Part shown: piece by piece, positions 51,705-61,278 of the stretch
How positions within the stretch are numbered: the first letter of the stretch is position 1
Layout: every line of letters starts with the position of its first letter
NCBI RefSeq assembly: GCF_003339865.1
Contig: NZ_QPKV01000003.1
Coordinates: forward strand, 62,001 to 126,000
DNA from: Pedobacter chinensis
GTDB taxonomy: Bacteria > Bacteroidota > Bacteroidia > Sphingobacteriales > Sphingobacteriaceae
Direction of reading: 5' to 3'
DNA: 64,000 nt
Notes under the pieces: generated by a model
What the model saw: the letters and a program-made list of their open reading frames with translations, nothing else
The model's database searches: none
Told to the model about the DNA's origin: nothing
Translations under genes and position numbers: made by a program

Positions 51705-54215
51705 TTATTCCTTTCCTAAATCAGCAGCCGCTTTTTTGAATATTTCTGCTTGCTTATTCAAATTTGCCTTTTCTTCTCCACTTGCAGATGAAGCCTGCTG
51801 TGATTTGCCTTGTGCAGTTGAGGCATAAGCACTTGCAAGTTGCTTGTTCAGGTAGTTTTGAAGCTTCAATCGCTCAATCGCATCATTAATGTTTTTTATA
51901 CCTTTCTCTGTAACGGATGGATTAGTGTTCGCCCTCAAATACTGGAAATACTGACCAATAACGGCAAAGATTTTATTTCTGTCGCCAGTGGCCATAATAT
52001 TATCGTAAAAAGCCTGATGTTCATCTTTTGGATCACTCACGTACAAAGAAGCGATAGAAGAAGCAATATGATCTTTCGTATCCTGATCTAAAGAAGAAAG
52101 CGCTGCTAAACCTTCTTGTGGAACAAGTTTGGTTAAGCCCGCAACAGATGCTGCAATTACTCTATAGGATTTATCTTTTAAACCATCCTGCAGAAGCGTT
52201 TTATAAGTTTGATCGCCTGTTTCGGCCAGCTTGGAAATTGCTGCTGATCTTGCCTCAGTGTCCTTATCCGTTTTTGCGATTTGAAGCAAAACAGGTAAAG
52301 CCGCTGCTTTAATCTGAGCATCATCTAAATTTAATCCATCAATGCTCAAAGCCCGTAAATCTCCTGATTTATCTTTCAACCCATCCAACAGAACCTGCTG
52401 GCCACTTTTAGCTTTACTTTGCATAATAAATTGCAAAGCTTCAATTCTGTTGGCATAATCAGGTGCATTTTTGTATTGGAAATAATAGTTCTCTGCAACC
52501 TTATTATCATTGATTTCGCCAACTATAATTTTGTCTGCATCAAAATCGATTAAATCAGGTTTGGCATTTACCTCAAAAGAAAAAGTTTGCTCGCGGCTAT
52601 TGATCAAAATTTCCTTTCTGATCTTCTGCCCGCCAGCGTAAATATCAACCTTAACAGGTAAGGTAAATGTTTGTACACCCGCATCCTGAGTTTGCTTAAC
52701 TTTTATAGTAGCCTTTCCATTTTCATAACCATAATCAACCGCCAGAATAGGATGACCGCCATTGTAATACCACTGGTTAAAATATGGATTCCAATCTTTT
52801 CCGGTAACATCTTCCATCGCCAGGCGCAATTGGTGCGTTTCGCCATTTTTAAATGCATTGGCAGTTAAATATTTATTCAAACCCTTGTAAAATGCAGCAT
52901 CACCCATCTGATTTTTCATTGCATACAAAATAACCGATCCCTTGGCGTAGCTAACATTATCAAACATATCTTCCTTATCGTTATAATAAAAACGAGCCAA
53001 TACAGGGCTTTCCCCATTTTTAGTGGAACGGATATATGACTGTAATTTTTCGTAACGGGATTTATCCTCTGCATCTTTTCCTTCATCATATCCATGCCAA
53101 ATGATTTCGCCAAAAGTTGCGAAAGATTCGTTCATTGTTAAGTTAGACCAAGATTCTGCCGTTACATAATCGCCAAACCATTGATGGAACAACTCATGAG
53201 CAATGGTTCCTTCCTCGTTACCATCCAATAGTTCACGATCTGTTTTTTGGATCTGCTCGCCATGTAAAGTTGCCGTGGTATTTTCCATCGCACCAGAAAC
53301 ATAATCTCTTACCACAACCTGCGAATACTTATTCCATGGATAATCTACACCAAGAATATCGCTGTAAAACTTTATCATTTTTGGCGTTTTGCCGAAAATT
53401 TGTTTTGCAAAAGGTGCATATTTCGCTTCCAAATAATAGTTTACCTCTTTTCCCTTGTAAGTATCTTTCGTGATTTTGAAATCGCCTACAGCCATCATAA
53501 ATAAATAGGGAGAATGCGGCAAATCCATTTTCCAGGTATCTGTTCTGGTTCCCTTTGCATTTGCTTTCTGGCTGATCAGTTTACCGTTTGAAAGGGTAGT
53601 ATATTTTGATTGAACAGTCATTGAGATTTCCTGCGTGGTCTTCTGATCTGGTTTATCAATGGTAGGAAACCATGCAGATGAAGACTCCGTTTCACCCTGA
53701 GTCCAGATCTGGATAGGTTTATTTTTGTCAGCCCCATCCGGATTGATGAAATACAAACCTTTTGCATCTGTAATGGCTGCGCTACCCTGAACTTTCAATT
53801 CATCAGGCTTTGCCGTATAAGCAATGTAAACCGTATATTTTTCTGTGTTGGTATACTTTCTATTCAGGGTAACATATAACTTGTTGTCTTTATAAACATA
53901 TTTTAAGGGTGTGTTTCCTTTTTGCTCAACCAAAGAAACAGTCTTAATATCCATCCCTTGCGCATCAAGCGTTAATGTATCAGTTGCATAAAAATGCGGC
54001 TTTAAAGTAACCCATTCCTTGCCATATAAATATCGCTTTGCGTAATCAAATGATACATCCAGTTTTGTATGGACCAGGTCATTGATTTTGGTAGGAGTTA
54101 CCCGGTAAACAGACAGGTTTGCTGATTTCTCAGCTGGTTTTTCCTGAGCAAAAAGCGTGCTTGCCACAAAAAAAGATAGAAGCATAGCACCATAAGCCAA
54201 AAATTTTTTATTCAT
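51705..54215 (-). CDS. M1-family aminopeptidase with C-terminal HEAT-like repeats
   Basis: 836-residue exported zinc aminopeptidase. The signal peptide ends TLFAQ (about residue 23). N-terminal beta domain, then exopeptidase motif GAMEN (about 313), and zinc motif HELFHQWFGDYV with the third ligand Glu in NESFATFGEIIW (about 340-365). After a beta domain, residues about 590-760 form HEAT-like helical repeats (RALSIDGLNLDDAQIKAAAL; YRVIAASVAGLTKL). It is likely periplasmic or surface-located, digesting peptides. Monocistronic with an exact -7 box and a strong terminator. Confidence 0.94.
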   Translation of the reverse strand: MNKKFLAYGAMLLSFFVASTLFAQEKPAEKSANLSVYRVTPTKINDLVHTKLDVSFDYAKRYLYGKEWVTLKPHFYATDTLTLDAQGMDIKTVSLVEQKGNTPLKYVYKDNKLYVTLNRKYTNTEKYTVYIAYTAKPDELKVQGSAAITDAKGLYFINPDGADKNKPIQIWTQGETESSSAWFPTIDKPDQKTTQEISMTVQSKYTTLSNGKLISQKANAKGTRTDTWKMDLPHSPYLFMMAVGDFKITKDTYKGKEVNYYLEAKYAPFAKQIFGKTPKMIKFYSDILGVDYPWNKYSQVVVRDYVSGAMENTTATLHGEQIQKTDRELLDGNEEGTIAHELFHQWFGDYVTAESWSNLTMNESFATFGEIIWHGYDEGKDAEDKSRYEKLQSYIRSTKNGESPVLARFYYNDKEDMFDNVSYAKGSVILYAMKNQMGDAAFYKGLNKYLTANAFKNGETHQLRLAMEDVTGKDWNPYFNQWYYNGGHPILAVDYGYENGKATIKVKQTQDAGVQTFTLPVKVDIYAGGQKIRKEILINSREQTFSFEVNAKPDLIDFDADKIIVGEINDNKVAENYYFQYKNAPDYANRIEALQFIMQSKAKSGQQVLLDGLKDKSGDLRALSIDGLNLDDAQIKAAALPVLLQIAKTDKDTEARSAAISKLAETGDQTYKTLLQDGLKDKSYRVIAASVAGLTKLVPQEGLAALSSLDQDTKDHIASSIASLYVSDPKDEHQAFYDNIMATGDRNKIFAVIGQYFQYLRANTNPSVTEKGIKNINDAIERLKLQNYLNKQLASAYASTAQGKSQQASSASGEEKANLNKQAEIFKKAAADLGKE

Positions 54216-54282
54216 ATTTTATAATTTAATAAGTCAGTTGTATTTAAAGCAATATATTAAGAATTGTGATAAAGTAAACAGC

Positions 54283-54290
54283 CAAATGTA
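54283..54290 (-). promoter_or_regulatory. Candidate -7 box of the M1 peptidase promoter
   Basis: Minus-strand TACATTTG matches TAnnTTTG exactly, 67 bases before the start codon. Confidence 0.4.
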
Positions 54291-54338
54291 ACTTGCTTTA
54301 TGTTATTTTTTTGTTTTTTTGTGTAAATCGTTAGATAT

Positions 54339-55880
54339 ATGAATACAGATATTCAATCCATTTTAAATAAGTTAGGTGTAAAAGAAAGTAATGCGGCTTT
54401 TAGTACAGGCAGTAATTGGGGTGGTGAATCAAATCAGGAAATTCTTAAAAGTTTTTCTCCTGTTGATGGGAAATTAATTGCGATAGCCAAAGTTGCCGCC
54501 GTTGCAGATTATGAGGATATTATTGCAAAAGCTCAATCTGCTTTTAAAGAATGGAGGGTTATTCCTGCGCCAAAAAGGGGAGAAATTGTTCGGCAATTTG
54601 GCGATGCTTTAAGAGAAAACAAAGATGCTTTGGGTACTTTGGTTTCTTATGAGATGGGTAAAAGTTTGCAGGAAGGGCTTGGAGAAGTACAGGAAATGAT
54701 TGATATATGCGATTTTGCAGTTGGTTTATCTCGTCAGCTTTATGGCTTAACCATGCATAGCGAGCGCCCGAGTCATCGCATGTATGAGCAATGGCATCCG
54801 CTTGGAATTGTAGGTATTATCTCTGCCTTTAATTTTCCGGTTGCGGTTTGGAGCTGGAATGCTGCGTTGGCACTTATTTGTGGCAACGTTTGCATTTGGA
54901 AACCATCAGAAAAAACGCCATTAACCGCCGTAGCTTGTCAACACATCATTTCCAAAGTTTTTAAAGCGAATGACGTGGCTGAAGGTGTTTGTAATTTAAT
55001 TATTGGCGACAAAGCCGTAGGTGAATTAATGACTAATGACGGGCGTATTCCTTTAATTTCAGCCACTGGTTCAACTCGTATGGGTAAAGCTGTTGGAGCC
55101 GCAGTTGGTGCCCGTTTAGGTAAAAGTTTATTAGAATTGGGTGGCAACAATGCTATCATTATTTCTGAACACGCAGATTTGGACATGAGTTTAATTGGTG
55201 CTGTTTTTGGGGCAGTTGGCACTGCCGGACAACGTTGTACTTCTACCCGGAGATTAATCATCCACGAAAGTGTTTATGATGCTTTTAAAGAAAAATTGAT
55301 TAAAGCTTATGATCAATTACGCATTGGCGATCCGTTAGATCAAAATAACCATGTTGGTCCGCTGATTGATACTGATGCCGTTGCTGCTTACCTGGACTCC
55401 ATACAAAAATGTAAAGCCGAAGGCGGGAAATTTGTGGTTGAAGGAAGTGTTTTAACGGGCGAACATTATAGCAGTGGTTGCTATGTGAAACCATGTATTG
55501 CCGAGGTAAAAAATGATTTCAAAATTGTTCAGCATGAAACTTTTGCACCGATTTTATACCTGATTAAATATAAAACTTTAGATGAAGCCATTGCTTTACA
55601 GAACGGCGTTCCACAAGGGTTATCTTCAGCTATCATGACTTTGAATTTAAGAGAGGCAGAGCAATTTTTATCTGCAAAGGGTTCTGATTGTGGCATTGCC
55701 AATGTTAATATCGGTACATCAGGAGCAGAAATTGGCGGTGCTTTTGGTGGCGAAAAGGAAACCGGAGGAGGCAGAGAAAGTGGATCGGATGCATGGAGAG
55801 CGTACATGAGAAGACAAACCAACACCATTAATTATTCCAATACATTACCATTGGCACAAGGCATAAAATTTGATTTATAA
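54339..55880 (+). CDS. amaB: ALDH7-type aldehyde dehydrogenase (L-piperidine-6-carboxylate / aminoadipate semialdehyde dehydrogenase)
   Basis: 513-residue cytoplasmic NAD-dependent aldehyde dehydrogenase resembling antiquitin (ALDH7A1), which oxidises alpha-aminoadipate semialdehyde in lysine catabolism. Motifs: GIVGIISAFNFPVAVWSWN, WKPSEKTPLTAVA, catalytic Glu in LLELGGNNAII, catalytic Cys in GTAGQRCTSTRR, and C-terminal GGAFGGEKETGGGRESGSDAW. The ERPSHRMYEQWHPLG segment favours ALDH7 over ALDH1/2. Single gene; a transposase-associated palindrome begins 9 bases after its stop and may act as a terminator. Confidence 0.92.
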   Translation: MNTDIQSILNKLGVKESNAAFSTGSNWGGESNQEILKSFSPVDGKLIAIAKVAAVADYEDIIAKAQSAFKEWRVIPAPKRGEIVRQFGDALRENKDALGTLVSYEMGKSLQEGLGEVQEMIDICDFAVGLSRQLYGLTMHSERPSHRMYEQWHPLGIVGIISAFNFPVAVWSWNAALALICGNVCIWKPSEKTPLTAVACQHIISKVFKANDVAEGVCNLIIGDKAVGELMTNDGRIPLISATGSTRMGKAVGAAVGARLGKSLLELGGNNAIIISEHADLDMSLIGAVFGAVGTAGQRCTSTRRLIIHESVYDAFKEKLIKAYDQLRIGDPLDQNNHVGPLIDTDAVAAYLDSIQKCKAEGGKFVVEGSVLTGEHYSSGCYVKPCIAEVKNDFKIVQHETFAPILYLIKYKTLDEAIALQNGVPQGLSSAIMTLNLREAEQFLSAKGSDCGIANVNIGTSGAEIGGAFGGEKETGGGRESGSDAWRAYMRRQTNTINYSNTLPLAQGIKFDL

Positions 55881-55885
55881 CATGA

Positions 55886-55913
55886 GGGTTACTAACGTTT
55901 AAAAAGTTAGTAA
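55886..55913. repeat. REP palindrome 1 of the RAYT locus
   Basis: TTACTAAC (55889-55896) and GTTAGTAA (55906-55913) are perfect 8-base arms around GTTTAAAAA. It shares the core with two more palindromes at 55952 and 56651. Confidence 0.85.
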
Positions 55914-55951
55914 TATAACATGGGAAACATATCAGAATAAAAGAGAATAAA

Positions 55952-55984
55952 AGAGTTACTAACTTTTTAAAAGCTAGTAACTCT
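55952..55984. repeat. REP palindrome 2 of the RAYT locus
   Basis: AGAGTTACTAAC (55952-55963) and GCTAGTAACTCT (55973-55984) are 12-base arms with one mismatch. It is preceded by two copies of a 10-base AGAATAAAAG repeat. A further half-site AAAAGTTAGCAAC lies at 56028-56040, just before the transposase start. Confidence 0.85.
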
Positions 55985-56047
55985 AATCAATATTGCATTA
56001 TTAGGAAAATTTTTCTAATCACTTATAAAAAGTTAGCAACTTCAATA

Positions 56048-56660
56048 ATGGCAGAAAAGGAGCATTATCACCTAAAATTAGAATTTGGTTATTTTTACCA
56101 CATCTATAATCGTACGATAGATCAACAACCAATGTTTAGGAATGATGAAAACTATTTTTATTTCTTAAAACAATACAATAAATATCTCACACCGGTAGCA
56201 GATACTTATGCTTACTGCTTACTGCTTACTTGGAAATCATTTTCATATTTTAATTAAAATTAAAGAAGAAAGCGATATAGAGTTTGTTAATATAGCTGAT
56301 AAAAGTGCGCACGATCTTGTGGCTCATCAGTTTCAAAAATTCTTTCAATCTTATGCAATGGCTTTTAATAAGCAGCACGCAAGAATTGGTTCCTTGTTTC
56401 AAAAACCATTTAAGAGGGTATTGATTAATTCTGAAGAATATTTTACAAAGATTATCTTTTATATTCATGCCAACCCGCAGCAACATGGATTAACAACAGA
56501 CTTTAGGGACTGGCAGTGGAGCTCTTACAAAAGGATATTAATCGATAAACCAAGCAGTTTAAAGAAAGGAGAAGTAATTGAATGGTTTGGCAACAAAGAA
56601 AGTTACATTCAATTCCATGATGATAATAGAAAATTAATAATACAACAGGAGGGTTACTAA
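56048..56660 (+). pseudogene. REP-associated tyrosine transposase (RAYT, Y1_Tnp), frame interrupted by a 7-bp repeat unit
   Basis: IS200/IS605-like single-strand transposase that acts on REP palindromes. The first part (56048-56257) encodes FGYFYHIYNRTIDQQPMF; the rest (frame +2, through 56660) encodes LLGNHFHILIKI (HUH metal motif HFH), RIGSLFQKPFKRVLI and YFTKIIFYIHANPQQHG with the usual catalytic Tyr region. The break is at 56210-56230, three copies of GCTTACT; with two copies the frame reads AYCLLGNHFHILI without interruption and gives an intact protein of about 201 residues. Expression could still occur through repeat slippage. The stop codon lies inside a 30-base palindrome. Confidence 0.88.
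56210..56230 (+). repeat. Three tandem copies of the heptamer GCTTACT
   Basis: It lies in the middle of the RAYT gene, immediately before the HUH motif codons. Two copies would restore the reading frame. Heptamer units change frame on gain or loss of one copy, so this can be a slipped-strand switch. Confidence 0.9.
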
Positions 56661-56680
56661 CTTTTAAAAGTTAGTAACCC
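56651..56680. repeat. REP palindrome 3: perfect 30-bp palindrome overlapping the RAYT stop
   Basis: GGGTTACTAAC (56651-56661), TTTTAAAA, and GTTAGTAACCC (56670-56680) form a perfect palindrome. The transposase stop TAA is at 56658-56660. It could also act as a bidirectional terminator toward the head-GIN gene. Confidence 0.92.
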
Positions 56681-56709
56681 TTGAAAATCAAAACTATGTA
56701 TGATGGTTA

Positions 56710-57351
56710 TTAGAAAAGTTTTTCCAATAAGTCGATTTTTAAATCATCGTAACGAGATTTATTGTTACTTGCTAAAACTGGTTTAGCTGAAACTTTAATA
56801 TTGGTTTCCTGAGCAGTAAATTCGTTCATTTTCATTTTCGATTCAGCGCCTACCACTGCAATATGACTTTCAGTTGAACCCTCTAACTTAAGGCTTGCAG
56901 CATCATTAACAGTTGTTGATAAGCTAATGGTATTAGCTTTGATATCTGCTGTAGCTTTATCATTTAAAACAACATTCAGACTTAAAACATTAAAGTTTCC
57001 GGCCGTAGCAACAGTTGCGGTATTTGATGCTTCTATACTTGAAATATTGTTCACATGCGCAACCACCATTAATGTGGTTTTATCAAAAGAGCTGATTCTC
57101 AACTCACTACCCTGTTGTTGCACCAAAGCATTTTTTCTATAATAAGCATCATAAACTTCAACACCTTCTTTATCATCCTGAACCAGAATCAGTTTAACAT
57201 TTCCACTTACAATTATTTTACTGATGTTTTTAACCTGGTTTAGCACTGTATAACCAGCATTGTTTTCTGAAGCTTTGGCTGCTAATGTTGCACCGCTTAA
57301 AGTAACCATTACTAATGCGGCTGCGAATAAGTTTTTGATAGAGTTTTTCAT
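56710..57351 (-). CDS. Exported head-GIN domain (DUF2807-like) protein
   Basis: 213 residues. The signal peptide ends LAAKAS (about residue 27). The mature part is a beta-solenoid typical of head-GIN proteins: VKNISKIIVSGNVKLILVQDDK, VVAHVNNISSIEASNTATV, LNVVLNDKATADIKANTISL, DAASLKLEGSTESHIAVVG. Putative auto-transporter-adhesin-like fold with unknown function; probably cell-envelope located. Monocistronic and divergent from the barrel-GLPGLI operon. Confidence 0.85.
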   Translation of the reverse strand: MKNSIKNLFAAALVMVTLSGATLAAKASENNAGYTVLNQVKNISKIIVSGNVKLILVQDDKEGVEVYDAYYRKNALVQQQGSELRISSFDKTTLMVVAHVNNISSIEASNTATVATAGNFNVLSLNVVLNDKATADIKANTISLSTTVNDAASLKLEGSTESHIAVVGAESKMKMNEFTAQETNIKVSAKPVLASNNKSRYDDLKIDLLEKLF

Positions 57352-57644
57352 GACCTTAATATTTTATGTTTAATAAATCTTTTTTTAATCTCCTAATTAT
57401 TAGGCGTTTTCTGTAAATAAGACGATGGAATAGAAGAAACGTTTCAGGCAAAGTACAGGCATTATACCACAACGATGTATTTATAGACGAACGCCAATTT
57501 TACCTATACGAAAATCGATTGGTTGACAGACCAGAATTACGATTTGTAATGATTTGGAGATAATTATTGTTAAAAAAAGTTAAAGCATATCGATTAACTA
57601 AAATATTAGTTTTATATTCGGAAAAACAAAACCAAATCTATTTC

Positions 57645-60440
57645 ATGAAAAGACTACTTCTCTCGGTGTGCTTTCTATTTTCGATTTTTTCTTACGTAAA
57701 AGCGCAAACCCAGCACACAATTAAAGGTAGAACAATTGACACGGCTTCCACAACATTACTGTCAGGATCTACAATTGCTATCTTAAACGCCAAAGACTCT
57801 ACTTTGGTAAAGTTTACCAGATCAGCCGAAAACGGAACATTTGAAGTTAATGGAATTACAAACGGGAAGTTTATCCTGTTGGTATCCTATCCAAAATATG
57901 CAGATTTTGTTGATCATTTTACGCTTGATTCTACCACACAGGTTAAAGACTATGGTAAAATCAACTTAACGGGAATGGCAAAACTTCTTGCCGACGTTAT
58001 TATTAAAGGAAACCGTACGGCAATCAAAATTAAAGGCGATACCACTGAGTTCGATCCAAAAGCCTATAATATTGAACCTAATTCAAAGGTGGAAGATTTA
58101 ATCAAGCAATTTCCAGGCATTCAGGTTGATAAGGATGGAAAAATAACAGCTCAGGGTAAAACCGTTCAGAAGGTACTGGTAGATGGGGAGGAATTTTTTG
58201 GCGATGACCCAACACTGGTAACTAAAAATCTTCGGGCAGATATGGTTGAGTCTGTTCAACTTTACGACAAAGCCAGCGACCAGGCGAGTTTCACTGGTAT
58301 TGATGACGGCGAAAAAACTAAAACCCTTAACGTTAAGCTGAAAGAAGATAAAAAGAACGGTTATTTTGGAAAAGCCCAGGCCGGTTACGGAACCGATGAT
58401 TATTACACCGGACAGTTCATGTTCAACAAATTTTGGGGCAAGAAAAAGTTCTCCGCCTATGGAATATTAGGCAACAACGGAACAGTAGGTTTAGGTTGGG
58501 ATGATCGCGATAAATACGGAGGCTCTGGTGGAATGACCATGAGTGATGATGGTGGAATGTACTTCAGTATTAGTGGGTCAGATGACTTTGACAGTTACGA
58601 TGGCCAGTATAACGGGCAAGGCATTCCGGTAGCCAGAACAGGTGGTTTGCATTTCGACAGTAAATGGAACAAGGATAAAGAATCTTTAAACACAAACTAT
58701 AAAATTGGCTCGATCAGAGTAACCGGAGATCGCAATACGATCAGTCAGAACAATTTAAGCTCAGGTATAATTAATAACGTATCTGATCAATTTAATGATA
58801 ATGATATGTTCAGACAAAAATTAGATGCGACATACGAAATAAAAATTGATACCACCCTTACTTTGAAAGTGAGTATTGATGGTACCTTAAAAGAAAGTAA
58901 CACCCTGAACAATTTCAACACCTCAAGTAGAGATGGCAATGATGATTTGCTTAACACAACAAAACGATCTTTAAATAATAAAGTGAATGAGCAAATGTTT
59001 AACATGAATGCATTGTTTACCAAAAAATTTAATAAAAAAGGGCGCACACTATCTTTAAACCTTAACCAGGCCATTACAAAAAGTAACAGTGATGGTTATC
59101 TGAACTCAGACAATACATTTTACGAAACAACCGGGGTTAGAGATAGTTTAATCAATCAGTATAAAGTAAATGATATTACCAACAGTGCTTTTAAAACAAA
59201 CCTGGCCTATACCGAACCACTTTCTAAAACCTTAACCGTAATTGTAAACTACGGCTTAAGTTTAATGAATGGCAGATCAGATCGTAAATCATTTAACCAA
59301 TCGGCAAGTGGTAATTACGATATTTTGGATACCCAATTCAGCAATGACTACGAGCTTGATCAAATCATTAATCAGGCTGGAGCGATTTTCAACTATAAAA
59401 AAGGTAAAACGGTAATTAATTTCGGATCAAAATTTAGCGGTGTAAATTTTAAACAGGCCGATCTTTATAATAACAGAACTTATAACCGAAACTTTATAAA
59501 CTATATGCCGCAGGCGTCTTATCAATATCGTTTCTCTCAACAAAAGTCTTTCCGGTTAAGCTATAACGGCAATACCAATCAGCCATCTTTAGAGCAAATT
59601 CAACCTGTTAGAGTAAACACCGATCCATTAAATATATCTCTGGGTAATCCTGATTTAAGGCCTTCTTTCAGAAGTAATTTCAATGCGAACTATAATTCTT
59701 ATAAAGTTTTAACAAATCAATCCATTTGGATGAGTGGATCATACACTTTCACGGCCAACCCAATAGTGAGCGATGTTAAAACTGATGCCACAACAGGTAG
59801 AAGTACTTATCAATCGGTAAATATTACAGATAAAATGACCACTAATTTTTATGCTTATGCACAAACCAGCAGAAAGATAAAAGGAATTGACATAAATGTA
59901 GGTGTAAATGCCAATGCCAACGGTAGCTCATCGTATAATTACATCAACGGCGATTTAAATAATACCAAAAACTACACTTATGGAGGTGGTATAAACATAT
60001 CGAAGTATGTAGAGAAAAAATATAACTTTTACAGTCGCTTCGGGCCAACTTACAATGTGGCCAGAGCAAGTGTGGGGAGGTTTGGTAATAGTGATGGTTG
60101 GGGATGGGATGGGTACGCTTCGGGAAGTGCCCAGCTACCCGCTAAGTTCGAGCTATCAACCGATGCACAGTACCAGTTCAATGGTAAAACACAAACTTTC
60201 AACGAAAATTTTGAACGTTTAATTTGGAATGCATCTTTATCCAAAAAGTTTTTCAAATCAGAAAACCTTAGGCTTTCCATGTCGGTAAACGATATTTTAA
60301 ATCAAAATGTTGGTTTTAGCAGAACAGCCTATAATGGAAATATTACGCAAAGCAGCTATACCACCATCATGCGTTATTTCATGTTCTCCGTAATATGGGA
60401 TTTTAATAAAATGGGTGGCGGTATTAAAACTCAAAAATAA
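57645..60440 (+). CDS. TonB-receptor-like outer membrane beta-barrel protein with carboxypeptidase-like domain
   Basis: 931 residues. The signal peptide ends SYVKAQ (about residue 20). A carboxypeptidase-like/SpaA-type domain (about 22-105: HTIKGRTIDTASTTLLSGS) leads to a plug-like region (VEDLIKQFPGIQVDKDGKIT; VLVDGEEFFGDDPTLVTKNL; YDKASDQASFTGIDDGEK). Barrel strands follow (QASYQYRFSQQKSFRLSYNG; LGNPDLRPSFRSNF). This is the OMP-barrel type usually paired with GLPGLI proteins. The ATG at 57645 is chosen for the signal peptide; an upstream in-frame extension is AT-rich and not export-like. The GLPGLI gene follows after 5 bases. Confidence 0.9.
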   Translation: MKRLLLSVCFLFSIFSYVKAQTQHTIKGRTIDTASTTLLSGSTIAILNAKDSTLVKFTRSAENGTFEVNGITNGKFILLVSYPKYADFVDHFTLDSTTQVKDYGKINLTGMAKLLADVIIKGNRTAIKIKGDTTEFDPKAYNIEPNSKVEDLIKQFPGIQVDKDGKITAQGKTVQKVLVDGEEFFGDDPTLVTKNLRADMVESVQLYDKASDQASFTGIDDGEKTKTLNVKLKEDKKNGYFGKAQAGYGTDDYYTGQFMFNKFWGKKKFSAYGILGNNGTVGLGWDDRDKYGGSGGMTMSDDGGMYFSISGSDDFDSYDGQYNGQGIPVARTGGLHFDSKWNKDKESLNTNYKIGSIRVTGDRNTISQNNLSSGIINNVSDQFNDNDMFRQKLDATYEIKIDTTLTLKVSIDGTLKESNTLNNFNTSSRDGNDDLLNTTKRSLNNKVNEQMFNMNALFTKKFNKKGRTLSLNLNQAITKSNSDGYLNSDNTFYETTGVRDSLINQYKVNDITNSAFKTNLAYTEPLSKTLTVIVNYGLSLMNGRSDRKSFNQSASGNYDILDTQFSNDYELDQIINQAGAIFNYKKGKTVINFGSKFSGVNFKQADLYNNRTYNRNFINYMPQASYQYRFSQQKSFRLSYNGNTNQPSLEQIQPVRVNTDPLNISLGNPDLRPSFRSNFNANYNSYKVLTNQSIWMSGSYTFTANPIVSDVKTDATTGRSTYQSVNITDKMTTNFYAYAQTSRKIKGIDINVGVNANANGSSSYNYINGDLNNTKNYTYGGGINISKYVEKKYNFYSRFGPTYNVARASVGRFGNSDGWGWDGYASGSAQLPAKFELSTDAQYQFNGKTQTFNENFERLIWNASLSKKFFKSENLRLSMSVNDILNQNVGFSRTAYNGNITQSSYTTIMRYFMFSVIWDFNKMGGGIKTQK

Positions 60441-60445
60441 TCATC

Positions 60446-61228
60446 ATGAAAACTACATTAAAATACATCATTCTATTTGCTGTTATTTTCATCAGCAAAA
60501 TCACGTTCGCTCAAAATGTTCACTTTGTACAAAACGGCATTATCGAATTTGAGAAAAGATCAAACATGTATGCCCTGATTAAAAAGAAAATCAATAAGGA
60601 TAATGAAACTTATATGAATCAGGCTTTTGACCAATACAAGAAGAATAATCCGCAATTTAAAGTAGCTAAAAGCACTTTAATTTTTAATAAGGACAAGAGT
60701 TTGTATAAATGGCCAACAGTAGATGAAACAATGAATAATAACTGGCTTAATACTGATGTACTGGCAGATTTAAAAAATACCATCGCTACTAATTTTGATA
60801 CTCAAAACAGTATTACACAAAAGAGCGTTTATGAAGACACCTATTTAGTTAAAGACAGTGTTCGTAAAATTAACTGGAAGATAACCGATGAAACCCGTGA
60901 AATTGCTGGTTACGAATGTCGCAGGGCAAATGCAGTCATTATGGATTCGGTTTACGTGGTTGCCTATTACTCCAATCAAATCGCCGTTTCTGGTGGACCA
61001 GAATCTTTTACCGGTTTACCCGGGATGATTTTAGGACTGGCTTTGCCTCATGAAAATGTAACATGGTTTGCTACTAAAGTAACAGAAACCACAGTACCAG
61101 AAAAAGATTTAACGCCACCAGCCAAAGGGAAACCCACTGATAATAAAGGCTTAAAAGCCATATTACTTTCAGCAATGAAAAACTGGGGAGAATATGCACA
61201 TCCTATTTTTAAAGCATTTTCACTATAG
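60446..61228 (+). CDS. GLPGLI-family exported protein
   Basis: 260 residues. The signal peptide ends KITFAQ (about residue 23). The family signature occurs in GPESFTGLPGMILGLALPHE (about 190-209), preceded by IAGYECRRANAVI. The family is restricted to Bacteroidota and of unknown function, commonly next to an outer-membrane barrel protein, as here (5-base gap). Likely periplasmic or outer-membrane associated partner of that barrel. Confidence 0.92.
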   Translation: MKTTLKYIILFAVIFISKITFAQNVHFVQNGIIEFEKRSNMYALIKKKINKDNETYMNQAFDQYKKNNPQFKVAKSTLIFNKDKSLYKWPTVDETMNNNWLNTDVLADLKNTIATNFDTQNSITQKSVYEDTYLVKDSVRKINWKITDETREIAGYECRRANAVIMDSVYVVAYYSNQIAVSGGPESFTGLPGMILGLALPHENVTWFATKVTETTVPEKDLTPPAKGKPTDNKGLKAILLSAMKNWGEYAHPIFKAFSL

Positions 61229-61278
61229 CTATCTCATTCTCATAATTATGCCTAAATTAGCTTAATTATAGAACACGA

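Noticed and set aside
57417..57563. Open frame upstream of the barrel gene with protein-like composition (contains DERQFYLYENRLVDRPELRF)
   Set aside because: No start codon until near its end and no recognised family; it could be a gene remnant but support is too weak to annotate.
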